Below, one piece after another: positions 15,051 through 23,399 of a DNA stretch of 39,827 bases (positions are counted from its first letter, which is position 1; every line of letters starts with the position of its first letter). The stretch covers positions 1-39,827 of the forward strand of contig JAFUVZ010000008.1 in the NCBI GenBank assembly GCA_017471185.1, in the 5' to 3' direction. The position numbers and the translations under genes were made by a program. The stretch comes from Bacteroidaceae bacterium. Lineage in GTDB: Bacteria; Bacteroidota; Bacteroidia; Bacteroidales; Bacteroidaceae. The notes beneath the pieces were generated by a model. That model worked only from the letters and a program-made list of their open reading frames with translations, searched no databases and had not been told where the DNA came from.

Positions 15051-15670
15051 TGGACAATCATTCTCATCAGCATACGGAAGGGATGGCTGGCAGCGGAATA
15101 CCCGTTGAGCGTCATCCCTTCCAACCTTTCTTACCTTCAAACTCACGTCTGCTGATGTTAGGTAGTTTTCCACCGCAATCCAAGCGATGGGATATGGAAT
15201 TTTATTACCCAAACAGACAGAATGACTTCTGGCGCATCATGGGTCTTATATTCTTTAATGACAAAAAGCACTTCATTGACGGAGAGGGGCATTTCATTCA
15301 GCAAGACATTATGGATTTCCTGTGTACACAAGGGATTGCGTTGTTTGATACAGCCACAGCCGTAAGACGCTTGCAAGACAATGCTTCAGATAAGTATCTG
15401 GAAGTGGTAGAGCCTACTGACATTGACAATATTTTGAAACAGATTCCTCACTGCAAAGCCATCATTACCACAGGCGAGAAAGCCACCCAGATTATCTGTG
15501 AACGTTATGGTATAACGATGCCGAAAGTCGGCAGTTTTGAGCCATTCAGCACTTTGGAACGAGAGATACGCCTATATCGCATGCCCTCTACCTCCAGAGC
15601 CTATCCGCTGGCCATTGAGAAAAAAGCACTCTCATATTCAGAAATGTTCAGACAAAATGGCTATTTCTAA
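15050..15670 (+). CDS. Uracil-DNA glycosylase superfamily protein (MUG/deoxyinosine glycosylase-like)
   Basis: This 206-residue protein has LMLGSFPPQSKRWDMEFYYPNRQNDFWRIMG, the active-site segment of the small UDG-fold enzymes related to mismatch or deoxyinosine glycosylases. Further marks are GIALFDTATAVRR, a central AIITTGEKATQII strand-loop, and the C-terminal MPSTSRAY loop, which fits the DNA minor-groove intercalation motif. These enzymes excise uracil or deaminated purines in base-excision repair. The start overlaps the stop of the upstream unknown gene. The superfamily call is firm; base specificity is not readable from the sequence. Confidence 0.82.
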   Translation: MDNHSHQHTEGMAGSGIPVERHPFQPFLPSNSRLLMLGSFPPQSKRWDMEFYYPNRQNDFWRIMGLIFFNDKKHFIDGEGHFIQQDIMDFLCTQGIALFDTATAVRRLQDNASDKYLEVVEPTDIDNILKQIPHCKAIITTGEKATQIICERYGITMPKVGSFEPFSTLEREIRLYRMPSTSRAYPLAIEKKALSYSEMFRQNGYF

Positions 15671-15680
15671 ATATTTTCAC

Positions 15681-15688
15681 TAAATTTG
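15681..15688 (+). promoter_or_regulatory. Bacteroidetes -7 promoter element for lctP
   Basis: TAAATTTG followed by C matches TAnnTTTG and lies 52 bp upstream of the lctP ATG, giving a leader of roughly 45-50 nt. Confidence 0.55.
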
Positions 15689-15740
15689 CATCTGACATAA
15701 CAGTAAAAAAACTAACCTTAATTTATACCAAGAAAGCATT

Positions 15741-17294
15741 ATGGCAGTATTACTTTCCATAATACCTATCATCTTACTATTTGTATTGATGTTAGGATTC
15801 AAGATGGCAGGGCATAAGAGTGCCTTCATTACTTTTGTAGTGACAGCCATTATCGCGCTATTCGCTCAACAAGCAGGTATCTCTACCCCCGATTATTACA
15901 GTCAGACAGCCGTAGGATGGGCATTTGTGGAAGGTGTACTCAAGGCTATTTTCCCAATCCTGATAATAATCCTTATGGCAATCTTCAGCTATAACGTACT
16001 GGTAGATAGCAAGAAGATTGAAGTTATCAAGAGTCAGTTCACCACCTTTACAGACGACAAGGGTATTATGGTGTTGATGCTGGTTTGGGGGTTCGGAGGC
16101 CTTCTTGAAGGTATGGCAGGCTTTGGAACAGCTGTGGCTATTCCCGCTGCCATCTTGATATCATTGGGATTCAAGCCCATGTTTAGCGCACTGGTAGCAT
16201 TAATAGCCAACACCGTGGCTACAGGGTTCGGTGCCGTGGGCGTACCAGTAATCACCCTCTGCAAGGAAGCCTTGGGCAGTGACGTTTCTCAGGAAGCCAT
16301 ATGCGACATCGCCGCTAAGGCTGTACTTCAGCTTTCTCCCTTGTTCTTCATACTGCCATTTATCATTCTGATGCTGACCGACCACAGCAAGAAGGCGTTA
16401 TTGAAGAACGTTCTTCTCTCCATTTGGGTGGGTGCCATCAGCGTAGGCGTGCAATATATAGTTGCCAAATATTTAGGTGCAGAGACTCCCGCTATACTGG
16501 GTAGTGTGGCAGCTATCATCGCTATCATCATTTACGCCAAGCTGTTTACCCCGAAGCGTGACCAGAAGGCTGACGAGAAGCATTTCACTGCTTACGAAAC
16601 CTTCCAAGCTTGGAGCGTCTATCTGTTCATCCTTATTTTTATTTTGCTGTCTGGTCCGATGGTTCCTCCTGTTCGCGGGTTCCTCACTACCCACCTGGTT
16701 ACGAAACTCCAGATTCCTGAGATTGGCACCACTTTCTCTTTCGGTTGGATTTCTAATGCAGGCCTTATGCTCTTCCTCGGTACGATTATCGGTGGATTGA
16801 TACAGGGTGTCAGCTTCAAGCGACTGATGGTTCTGCTTGCCAAGACAACGATAAATCTGAACAAGACAATGGTGACCATCATCAGCCTCATCTGTTTAGC
16901 TTCCATTATGAACCATGCGGGCATGATCACGGAGATTGCCAATGCCCTGGCGGGTGCTACAGGGGGCCTGTACCCACTGTTTGCTCCACTGATTGGTGCT
17001 ATCGGTACTTTTGTAACGGGTAGCGATACATCATCCAACATCCTGTTTGCCAAGCTGCAAGCCAATGTGGGCGCACAGATGGGCTTCCCATTGGGCACAA
17101 GCGAGAGCAACTGGCTGGTTGCTGCCAATACCACAGGTGCTACAGGTGGTAAGATGATATCTCCTCAGAGTATCGCCATTGCCACTGCTTCTTGTGATAT
17201 GCAGGGTAAAGACGGTGAAATTATGAAGTCGGCCATTCCTTACGCATTACTTTATATCATCATCGGAGGATTGATGGTTTACTTCGGTATGTAA
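15741..17294 (+). CDS. lctP: L-lactate permease (LctP family)
   Basis: This 517-residue inner-membrane protein has about twelve or more hydrophobic segments and family-typical stretches: GGLLEGMAGFGTAVAIPAAIL, NTVATGFGAVGVPVITL, GAIGTFVTGSDTSSNILFA and NTTGATGGKMISPQSIAIA. LctP proteins are proton-coupled carriers for L-lactate, D-lactate and glycolate. It converges on lutCBA, which encode the L-lactate oxidation complex, across a shared 13-bp-stem terminator. The block therefore couples uptake of lactate to its oxidation to pyruvate. The length is near the family norm of about 500-560 residues. Confidence 0.93.
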   Translation: MAVLLSIIPIILLFVLMLGFKMAGHKSAFITFVVTAIIALFAQQAGISTPDYYSQTAVGWAFVEGVLKAIFPILIIILMAIFSYNVLVDSKKIEVIKSQFTTFTDDKGIMVLMLVWGFGGLLEGMAGFGTAVAIPAAILISLGFKPMFSALVALIANTVATGFGAVGVPVITLCKEALGSDVSQEAICDIAAKAVLQLSPLFFILPFIILMLTDHSKKALLKNVLLSIWVGAISVGVQYIVAKYLGAETPAILGSVAAIIAIIIYAKLFTPKRDQKADEKHFTAYETFQAWSVYLFILIFILLSGPMVPPVRGFLTTHLVTKLQIPEIGTTFSFGWISNAGLMLFLGTIIGGLIQGVSFKRLMVLLAKTTINLNKTMVTIISLICLASIMNHAGMITEIANALAGATGGLYPLFAPLIGAIGTFVTGSDTSSNILFAKLQANVGAQMGFPLGTSESNWLVAANTTGATGGKMISPQSIAIATASCDMQGKDGEIMKSAIPYALLYIIIGGLMVYFGM

Positions 17295-17313
17295 CATCTT
17301 CATATAGAATGAC

Positions 17314-17343
17314 AAAGGGGAGGCTCTGTTGAGCCTCCCCTTT
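17314..17343. terminator. Bidirectional intrinsic terminator between lctP and lutC
   Basis: AAAGGGGAGGCTC (17314-17326) pairs perfectly with GAGCCTCCCCTTT (17331-17343) across a TGTT loop. It is bounded by A-rich sequence on the left and T-rich sequence on the right, and lies 19 bp after the lctP stop and 21 bp beyond the lutC stop, serving both convergent units. Confidence 0.85.
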
Positions 17344-17364
17344 CATTTTACATTACTGATGAAA

Positions 17365-17946
17365 TCAGACCAGGATAACCAACGCTTCCATAGCTCCATG
17401 AGCGCCCTTCACCAAAGTCTGCTCGATATCAGCAGTCTTGGAAGGTCCAGAGATGAAGGTGGCAAAGTTATATTTCGGCATCTGCTGGATTTTAGCGTAA
17501 GCCTCTGCCATATTGTTCACCAAATTCTTCTTCTCCAGAATGATTACCAGGCGTTCAGCGATGAAATAGATTATCTTGTGCTTCACCGTCTGTGGAATCC
17601 ACACACATCCGTTTTCAGCCACGCCAATCTCACCCTTTACCACAGCCAGGTCTGTGCCGTTCAGGTCCTGAGCCACCTCCACATCATCAGGATTCAAGGT
17701 AGAACAGGTAATCTCAGGCATATTGCTTGCTATAGCGTTCATGTTGGGATAACGTTCCAGTATAAACTCATTCAAGTCCTTACCTTCCGGCAGTTCCACT
17801 GCCTCGCCCCCCACAGCAGCACTGATGCTGATAAACTGACTTACGAGGTCTGGATACTGAATGGCATTGACCTTCCATGCAGGATAGTCAAATTTCTGCA
17901 ATGTATTCTTCTTAATCGCAGCCAAAATTTCGTCTTTGCTACTCAT
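17365..17946 (-). CDS. lutC: LutC/YkgG-type lactate utilisation protein
   Basis: This 193-residue LUD-domain protein starts MSSKDEILAAIKKN, like other LutC proteins. It contains GEIGVAENGCVWIP and the C-terminal ATFISGPSKTADIEQTLVKGAHGAMEALVILV, the signature end of the family. LutC is the third component of the LutABC L-lactate oxidation complex. It starts 1 bp after the lutB stop on the minus strand and is last in the operon. The length is close to the typical 200-240 residues. Confidence 0.92.
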   Translation of the reverse strand: MSSKDEILAAIKKNTLQKFDYPAWKVNAIQYPDLVSQFISISAAVGGEAVELPEGKDLNEFILERYPNMNAIASNMPEITCSTLNPDDVEVAQDLNGTDLAVVKGEIGVAENGCVWIPQTVKHKIIYFIAERLVIILEKKNLVNNMAEAYAKIQQMPKYNFATFISGPSKTADIEQTLVKGAHGAMEALVILV

Positions 17947-17947
17947 A

Positions 17948-19330
17948 CTACTTGTCCTCCTTTCCTTGAACTTCGTGTTTCTTCCACATCTTGTTAAACG
18001 ATTCCTTCGGGAATTTCATCATCTCGTGTCCCTTACCCCAGGCGTTCAGGCCGTTGTAGAGCATGAAGCGAGGCATTCCGTTAGCAATAGGAGCCATCGA
18101 GAGAGCGGACTCATAAAGTCCCTGATGCTCGAAGATGAACTTCATGCCCTTAGCCATGACTTTCTTCTCCTTGTTGGCATGACCCAATGAATCAAGCTTC
18201 TGACGCCACATATAAATCTGTTCGCCCAGGTCAATCTTCATGGGACAAACGTTGGAGCAGCTGAGGCATAGTGAGCAAGCTGACACATTGTCGTAATACT
18301 TGTCTGGATTATGCGCCATACCCAGATTGATACCTACGGGACCTGGTATGAAATAGGTATAAGAATAACCGCCCGTTCTGCGATAAACAGGGCAAGTGTT
18401 CATACAAGCTCCGCAACGCAGGCAGTTCAACAACTTATAATGCTCAGGCTGCCCCAGAATCTTGCTTCTGCCATTATCCACGATAATAATGTGATATTCC
18501 CCACCCTCACGCGGTCCACGGAAGTGAGAAGTGTAGGTGGTGGTAGGCTGACCTGTTCCGCAGCGAGCCAGCAAGCGGGTCATTACGCCCATTGCCTCCT
18601 GGTTAGCCACAATCTTATCGATGCCGAAAGCCGTGATGTTGAGCTTCGGACTTGACATACCCATATCGGCATTACCCTCGTTGGTACAAACCACGCAGTC
18701 TCCTGTAGAAGCGATGGCGAAGTTAGCGCCTGTCATAGCTGCATCCGCATGAAGGAAGAGGTTACGCAGGTTTCGACGAGCCACATGCGTCAGATAAGTA
18801 GGATCATTATTGCCAGGCTCAGCATCCATTTTCTCCCTGAATGTCTCGCCCACCTGCTCCTTAGTAATATGGATAGCTGGCATAACGATATGAGATGGAG
18901 GCAGTTTCATGAGCTGCAGGATACGTTCGCCCAAGTCGGTCTCAATGGTATCGATACCTTTCGATATCAAAAATGGATCAAGCTCGCATTCTTCAGAAAG
19001 CATAGACTTGCTCTTCACGAAGCTTTTCACATCGTGACTCTTGAGAATACTAAAGATGATGTCGCGATATTCCTCAGCATCTTTCGCCCAATGTACGATA
19101 GCGCCATTCGCAGTAGCGTTCTTCTCAAACTCCACCAGCAGTTCATCCAGATGGCTGTTGGAATAGAGCTTCAGCTGGCTGGCCATCTCACGCAGCTCTT
19201 CCCATTCAGGAACATCATCCCTCATCTTATCTCGTTTCACACGCACCGACCAGAATGTCTGGTTGTGGTGGTTCACCTTGTCGCGGTCTTTCAGAAACTG
19301 AGCCGCTGCTATAGAATGTCTCGTACTCAT
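17948..19330 (-). CDS. lutB: LutB/YkgF-type iron-sulfur lactate oxidation protein
   Basis: This 460-residue protein has an N-terminal LUD domain (about 60-290) and a C-terminal ferredoxin-like region with two 4Fe-4S motifs, CLRCGACMNTCPVYR and CSLCLSCSNVCPMKIDL. It is the iron-sulfur subunit that moves electrons during oxidation of L-lactate to pyruvate. The ATG overlaps the lutA stop (ATGA), consistent with translational coupling, and lutC follows 1 bp after the stop. All eight cluster cysteines are present. Confidence 0.94.
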   Translation of the reverse strand: MSTRHSIAAAQFLKDRDKVNHHNQTFWSVRVKRDKMRDDVPEWEELREMASQLKLYSNSHLDELLVEFEKNATANGAIVHWAKDAEEYRDIIFSILKSHDVKSFVKSKSMLSEECELDPFLISKGIDTIETDLGERILQLMKLPPSHIVMPAIHITKEQVGETFREKMDAEPGNNDPTYLTHVARRNLRNLFLHADAAMTGANFAIASTGDCVVCTNEGNADMGMSSPKLNITAFGIDKIVANQEAMGVMTRLLARCGTGQPTTTYTSHFRGPREGGEYHIIIVDNGRSKILGQPEHYKLLNCLRCGACMNTCPVYRRTGGYSYTYFIPGPVGINLGMAHNPDKYYDNVSACSLCLSCSNVCPMKIDLGEQIYMWRQKLDSLGHANKEKKVMAKGMKFIFEHQGLYESALSMAPIANGMPRFMLYNGLNAWGKGHEMMKFPKESFNKMWKKHEVQGKEDK

Positions 19331-20067
19331 AATCCGTTAGCTAAGATTTGAACAATGTGAATAGTCTTGATAGGCAGGTGCTCACGGTCAATGATGCCCT
19401 GCATGTGCATCAGGCAGGAACTGTCGGCACCGGTAATGTATTCAGCGCCAGTATTCATATGGTGGCGCACCTTGTCCTGTCCCATGCAGATGGAGACCTC
19501 TGGCTCCTCTACAGCGAACATACCTCCGAATCCGCAGCATTCATCCGGATGCTCCGGTTCAAACACCTCTACACCCTCTACCAGCTGAAGCAAGTCGCGC
19601 AACTTGTTATAGTAAGGCAGTCCCACTTCACTTGGCCTTGACAAACCCAGTTCACGAACCCCGTGGCAGCTGTTGTGAATGCTCACCTTGTGAGGGAAAG
19701 AAGCATTCAGTTTCTCAGGCTTAACCACATCATGGATAAACTCGCAGATGTCATAAATCTTGCCTGCGCTCTCACATTTATGGCCTGTAGGTTTCAGGAT
19801 GTTGGGATAATTACATTTTACAAATGCCACGCAGCTGGCAGAAGGACCCACCACTACGTCATAATCCTTGAACTTCTCTTCAAATGTCAACGCCAGCTTT
19901 CGCGAATCTTTCTCGTATCCCGCATTAGCCATAGGCTGCCCGCAGCAAGTCTGGTCTTCAGGATAATCCACATCCAAGTTCAAGCTTTTCAGCAGCTTAT
20001 ATGAAGCCACACCCACTTCCGGATAAACCGCGTTGATGTAACAGGGTATAAACAATCCTATTTTCAT
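19327..20067 (-). CDS. lutA: LutA/YkgE-type CCG-domain lactate oxidation protein
   Basis: This 246-residue protein starts MKIGLFIPCYINAVYPEVG and has two CCG cysteine-rich domains: TCCGQPMANAGY near residue 40 and PDECCGFGGMFAVEEPEVS near 185. These motifs bind non-cubane Fe-S clusters in heterodisulfide-reductase-like subunits, and LutA is probably the catalytic oxidation subunit. It is the first gene of lutABC, with a -7 element at 20115-20122. No dedicated regulator is encoded nearby. Confidence 0.94.
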   Translation of the reverse strand: MKIGLFIPCYINAVYPEVGVASYKLLKSLNLDVDYPEDQTCCGQPMANAGYEKDSRKLALTFEEKFKDYDVVVGPSASCVAFVKCNYPNILKPTGHKCESAGKIYDICEFIHDVVKPEKLNASFPHKVSIHNSCHGVRELGLSRPSEVGLPYYNKLRDLLQLVEGVEVFEPEHPDECCGFGGMFAVEEPEVSICMGQDKVRHHMNTGAEYITGADSSCLMHMQGIIDREHLPIKTIHIVQILANGL

Positions 20068-20114
20068 GTGTATTAGAAATTAGTTAGTACTTAAAATAAC
20101 TTTGTCATCATAGG

Positions 20115-20122
20115 CAAATTTA
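20115..20122 (-). promoter_or_regulatory. Bacteroidetes -7 promoter element for lutABC
   Basis: The minus strand reads TAAATTTG followed by C, an exact TAnnTTTG match, 48 bp upstream of the lutA ATG. Confidence 0.6.
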
Positions 20123-20236
20123 CGAAATTAAAGAATTTCCACAAACAATTCTACTTTAAAATATTGATTAGGTCTAAAAAAAACAATCACTATTCATTTT
20201 TATCGGAAATTAATTTGCCATAATGATAGAAAATTG

Positions 20237-20244
20237 TAATTTTG
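20237..20244 (+). promoter_or_regulatory. Bacteroidetes -7 promoter element for the zapB-like/zapA unit
   Basis: TAATTTTG matches TAnnTTTG and lies 21 bp upstream of the ATG at 20266. It is divergent from the lutABC promoter. Confidence 0.5.
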
Positions 20245-20265
20245 TAGTCAAATTAGGTGTAATAA

Positions 20266-20562
20266 ATGACAGACGAAGAGAAAAAACAGCTCAGCGACTT
20301 TGAAACGGGCCTGCGTCATCTGATTTATCTGTATGATAAGCTGAGACGCGACCATGCTGACCTGGAGCGACTTCTACAGGAGAAAGAGGAAGCAATGGGC
20401 AAGTTGCGGGCTGAATATGACTCCCTCAACGAGTCATACAATCATCTGAAGTCTGGATTGGCAGTCAGTCTGGATGGCGGTGATGTTCGCCAAACCAAGC
20501 AAAGATTGTCAAAATTAGTGCGTGAAGTCGATAAATGCATCGCTATGTTGAACCAATCATAA
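20266..20562 (+). CDS. Small coiled-coil protein, ZapB-like by context
   Basis: This 98-residue protein is an almost continuous coiled coil with heptad spacing (LIYLYDKLRRDHADLERLLQ, then MGKLRAEYDSLNESYNHL), ending in KLVREVDKCIAMLNQS. It has no membrane segment. The zapA gene follows 12 bp after its stop. In Bacteroidales a small coiled-coil gene commonly precedes zapA, and a role at the division ring alongside ZapA is plausible. Sequence similarity to ZapB cannot be judged from a coiled coil alone. Confidence 0.75.
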   Translation: MTDEEKKQLSDFETGLRHLIYLYDKLRRDHADLERLLQEKEEAMGKLRAEYDSLNESYNHLKSGLAVSLDGGDVRQTKQRLSKLVREVDKCIAMLNQS

Positions 20563-20574
20563 CACTTGAGATGT

Positions 20575-20865
20575 ATGGACGATGATATGATAAGAATACG
20601 GTTGACCATTGGCAGCACCCCGTTCCCTATGACCATTCGCAGATCGGAGGAAGAGACGGTGCGTAAGGCTGCCAGGCAGGTTGACAACTTGACAAACGCT
20701 TATAAGGAGCATTATCCGGGACTGCCGGAAGTGCGTATCCTTCAGATGGTGGCTTACCAGCTGTCACTTGAAGGATTGAAAGAGAAAGGACGCAATGAGA
20801 CAGGTCCTTATAACGCAAAGATTCAGGAGTTTACCAAACTGTTGGAAGAATGTCTGGACAAATGA
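20575..20865 (+). CDS. zapA: Cell division protein ZapA
   Basis: This protein of about 96 residues contains IRIRLTIGSTPFPMTIRRSEEETVRKAARQVD, the ZapA N-terminal domain (beta strands, then the KAA..VN helix), followed by RILQMVAYQLSLEGL and a coiled-coil tail. ZapA is a cytosolic tetramer that bundles FtsZ filaments at the division site. The frame extends to a TTG at 20566, but the ATG at 20575 is preferred; the ATG at 20587 is also possible. It is second in the unit after the coiled-coil gene and is followed by a structured RNA element and rny. Confidence 0.9.
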   Translation: MDDDMIRIRLTIGSTPFPMTIRRSEEETVRKAARQVDNLTNAYKEHYPGLPEVRILQMVAYQLSLEGLKEKGRNETGPYNAKIQEFTKLLEECLDK

Positions 20866-20891
20866 CTCCAGCATTTTTTTAGAGAAAATCC

Positions 20892-20945
20892 ACGCACTGC
20901 TGACCAACTTGAATGCCTATGTCTTCAAGTTAGTTCCCAGTGCGT
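20892..20945 (+). ncRNA. Structured hairpin between zapA and rny; candidate small RNA or attenuator
   Basis: ACGCACTG (20892-20899) pairs with CAGTGCGT (20938-20945). AACTTGAA (20906-20913) pairs with TTCAAGTT (20924-20931), with an internal bulge of about 6 nt on each side and a T-rich tract (TTTTATTT) after the outer stem. A bulge between two stems recalls a miniature 6S RNA, and in other bacteria the 6S RNA gene follows zapA. At 54 nt it is much shorter than known 6S RNA, so it may only be the zapA terminator or an rny leader attenuator. Confidence 0.45.
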
Positions 20946-20973
20946 TTTATTTATATATTTTATTTTAACGACT

Positions 20974-22509
20974 ATGGTAGTAAATATAGTATTCTGTGTG
21001 ATCGGCCTGCTGGTAGGCTTGGCCATCATGTACTTCGTTCAGAAAACCATTCTGAAATCGAAGGCCGATACCATTCTGAAAGAGGCTGCCGCCGAAGCAG
21101 AGGTTATCAAGAAAAACAAATTGCTGGAGGTAAAGGAGAAATTCCTCAACAAGAAAGCAGAACTGGAAAAAGAGGTGGCTCAACGCAACCAGAAAATCCA
21201 GCAGGTGGAAAACAAACTGAAACAGCGTGAGATGGTATTGAACCAGCGTCAGGAAGACCTGCAGCACAAGAAGGCTGAGAATGACGCGATTCGTGACAAC
21301 CTCAACAACCAACTGGGCATCATCGAGAAGAAGAAAGATGAACTGGACAAGCTGCAGCAGCAGGAAATCGTCAAACTGGAGGCTATCTCAGGCCTGTCTG
21401 CCGAGGAAGCGAAAGACCGCATGATTGAATCTCTGAAAGAGGAGGCTAAGATGCAGGCGCAGTCATACATCAACGAGATTATGGATGATGCGAAAATGAA
21501 TGCCAACAAGGAGGCAAAACGCATCGTGGTACAGACCATTCAGCGTGTGGCTACTGAAACAGCGGTAGAGAATTCCGTAACGGTATTCCATATTGACTCT
21601 GATGAAATCAAGGGGCGTATCATCGGACGTGAAGGACGAAACATCCGTGCGCTGGAAGCAGCTACGGGCGTTGAGATTATCGTGGATGACACGCCAGAGT
21701 CTATCGTGCTCTCAGCATTCGACCCTGTTCGTCGTGAAATCGCACGCCTGGCTCTGCATCAGCTCGTTACTGACGGACGTATCCACCCTGCCCGCATTGA
21801 GGAAGTGGTTGCCAAGGTTCGCAAACAGGTAGAAGACGAGATTGTGGAGACGGGTAAGCGTACTACTATCGACTTAGGTATTCACGGGCTGCATCCCGAA
21901 ATGATACGTATCATCGGTAAGATGAAATACCGTTCATCATACGGCCAAAACCTGTTACAGCACGCTCGCGAAACGGCTAACCTGTGCGCCGTGATGGCTA
22001 CAGAGCTGGGTTTGAACCCGAAGAAAGCACGTCGTGCAGGTCTGTTGCATGATATAGGCAAGGTGCCTGATGATGAGCCGGAATTGCCACACGCAATACT
22101 GGGTATGAAACTGGCTGAGAAATATAAGGAGAAGCCAGATATCTGCAACGCCATCGGCGCTCACCATGATGAGGTGGAGATGACTACATTGCTGGCTCCT
22201 ATCGTACAGGTTTGCGATGCCATCTCAGGCGCTCGTCCTGGTGCACGTCGTGAAATCGTAGAGGCCTACATCAAGCGTCTGAACGACCTGGAAGCATTGG
22301 CAGCTTCTTATCCTGGCGTAACCAAGACTTACGCTATCCAGGCTGGCCGCGAATTGCGTGTCATCGTGGGTGCTGACAAGATTGACGATAAGCAGACGGA
22401 AAGCCTGTCAACTGAAATCGCAAAGAAGATTCAGGATGAGATGACTTATCCAGGACAGGTGAAGATTACCGTCATCCGTGAAACCCGTGCCGTGAGCTAC
22501 GCGAAGTAA
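20974..22509 (+). CDS. rny: Ribonuclease Y
   Basis: This 511-residue protein has one N-terminal membrane anchor (about 5-24), a long Lys/Glu-rich coiled coil (about 30-200), a KH domain with [10 protein letters not shown] (214-223) and an HD domain (about 320-430) with [10 protein letters not shown], where H359 and D360 bind metal. RNase Y is the membrane-attached endoribonuclease that starts mRNA turnover. The length matches the family at about 510-520 residues. No exact -7 element lies just upstream, so it may be transcribed by read-through of the 20892-20945 hairpin, with an intrinsic terminator at 22532-22562. Confidence 0.95.
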   Translation: MVVNIVFCVIGLLVGLAIMYFVQKTILKSKADTILKEAAAEAEVIKKNKLLEVKEKFLNKKAELEKEVAQRNQKIQQVENKLKQREMVLNQRQEDLQHKKAENDAIRDNLNNQLGIIEKKKDELDKLQQQEIVKLEAISGLSAEEAKDRMIESLKEEAKMQAQSYINEIMDDAKMNANKEAKRIVVQTIQRVATETAVENSVTVFHIDSDEIKGRIIGREGRNIRALEAATGVEIIVDDTPESIVLSAFDPVRREIARLALHQLVTDGRIHPARIEEVVAKVRKQVEDEIVETGKRTTIDLGIHGLHPEMIRIIGKMKYRSSYGQNLLQHARETANLCAVMATELGLNPKKARRAGLLHDIGKVPDDEPELPHAILGMKLAEKYKEKPDICNAIGAHHDEVEMTTLLAPIVQVCDAISGARPGARREIVEAYIKRLNDLEALAASYPGVTKTYAIQAGRELRVIVGADKIDDKQTESLSTEIAKKIQDEMTYPGQVKITVIRETRAVSYAK

Positions 22510-22531
22510 TCAACAAACTTAAAACTACAAG

Positions 22532-22562
22532 AAAAGAGAAGAGCAATAGTCTCTTCTCTTTT
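22532..22562 (+). terminator. Intrinsic terminator after rny
   Basis: AAAAGAGAAGAG (22532-22543) pairs perfectly with CTCTTCTCTTTT (22551-22562) across the loop CAATAGT, followed by CTTTTTG, 22 bp after the rny stop. Confidence 0.85.
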
Positions 22563-22615
22563 CTTTTTGAGTGCTGAAAGAGCTATTTTCTCCCCATTCA
22601 TCTCCCCAAGAAATA

Positions 22616-22853
22616 CTACAACCTGTTCTTCATGTCATTACCGGCACCAGTGCCCTTATACTTGGTTCTGCCTATAATCAACAAATCGGCATTAAAGTCT
22701 ATGCTCCACTTGCCAAACTTGCCTAAGTAATACACATTACCCAAATGACGGTTATAGCGGTTGCCACTCAAAGGTATGCAGGCTCATGTCCTCATAAAGG
22801 ATGCGAACCACAACCCTTACATCAGCTGCATACCTGGCATAAGAAAAAAATTT
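22616..22853 (-). pseudogene. Decayed C-terminal coding fragment, possibly of an outer-membrane receptor
   Basis: Read on the minus strand, one frame (22783 down to 22616) gives SGNRYNRHLGNVYYLGKFGK and continues WSIDFNADLLIIGRTKYKGT to a TAG stop. A second frame just upstream gives SYARYAADVRVVVRILYEDM and SLHTFEW. The two join with one frameshift near 22785. Alternating aromatic and polar residues resemble the last beta strands of TonB-dependent receptors, but I cannot name the family. No start codon or promoter fits an intact gene, so it is a remnant if real. Confidence 0.35.
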
Positions 22854-22879
22854 ATCACATCCCAAAGTCTTCAAATTAG

Positions 22880-23120
22880 CGAAATATGAAATTAGTCATC
22901 ACTCTTCATAAATACATCATAACACACTGAATTACTGCATATTAACCACATGAAGTGTTACTTCAACTCTTCATGAGTCTTCATAGGTCTTCATGACATG
23001 TGCCTGCTGGTTTTGGTGAGGAGTCATGAAGAGGTATGAAGAGGCAAATAAGCACTTCATGTACTTAATTGCATTAATATCAACACTTTAAGTACATTCC
23101 ATGAAGAGTGAAGACTTTTT
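22880..23120. repeat. CTTCAT-rich inverted-repeat zone
   Basis: CTTCAT appears repeatedly on the plus strand (for example at about 22908, 22970, 22978 and 22987) and its complement ATGAAG repeatedly around 23027-23110. The two halves face each other, for instance TCTTCATGAC near 22985 against AGTCATGAAGAGG near 23026. Near the left end AAAGTCTTCA (about 22864) mirrors TGAAGACTTTT near 23110. This could be a small non-autonomous inverted-repeat element. No coding sequence lies inside. Confidence 0.4.
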
Positions 23121-23175
23121 TGCAAAATGGTGTGTTTAGACGGATTGCATATAGAGCAAATTCTCACGAGAATCA

Positions 23176-23350
23176 GGTCGCTAAGTACGGGTAAGCGGGG
23201 CGTTTAGTTCAGGTAAAAGGGTCGCTTACTTCAACTAATAGGCTTGATACTATCCAACCATAGGTTTGATACTTGCTAACATATGACTTACTTCCGCTAA
23301 TGCATAGGGTTACTTCCGCTAAACCTGGCATCAGGTACCGCTAATCGATG
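23176..23350. repeat. About eight degenerate tandem units of ~21 bp
   Basis: Units begin near 23176, 23198, 23219, 23241, 23263, 23284, 23307 and 23327. Typical units contain TTACTTCCGCTAA or variants: GGTCGCTTACTTCAACTAAT, GGTTTGATACTTGCTAACAT, GACTTACTTCCGCTAATGCA, GGGTTACTTCCGCTAAACCT. The period is 20-23 bp, with conserved GG, TACTT and CTAA positions and drifting spacers. It ends 50 bp before the -7 element of the next gene. It is not coding in any consistent frame. Possible roles are a protein-binding array or a decayed repeat. Confidence 0.6.
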
Positions 23351-23399
23351 CTTCGTTTTTATTTTCACTAATCATAAACGATTTGTCAGTTTTTATCAC

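Noticed and set aside
23176-23350. CRISPR array
   Set aside because: The units are only about 21 bp and degenerate, with no separate unique spacers and no cas genes nearby.
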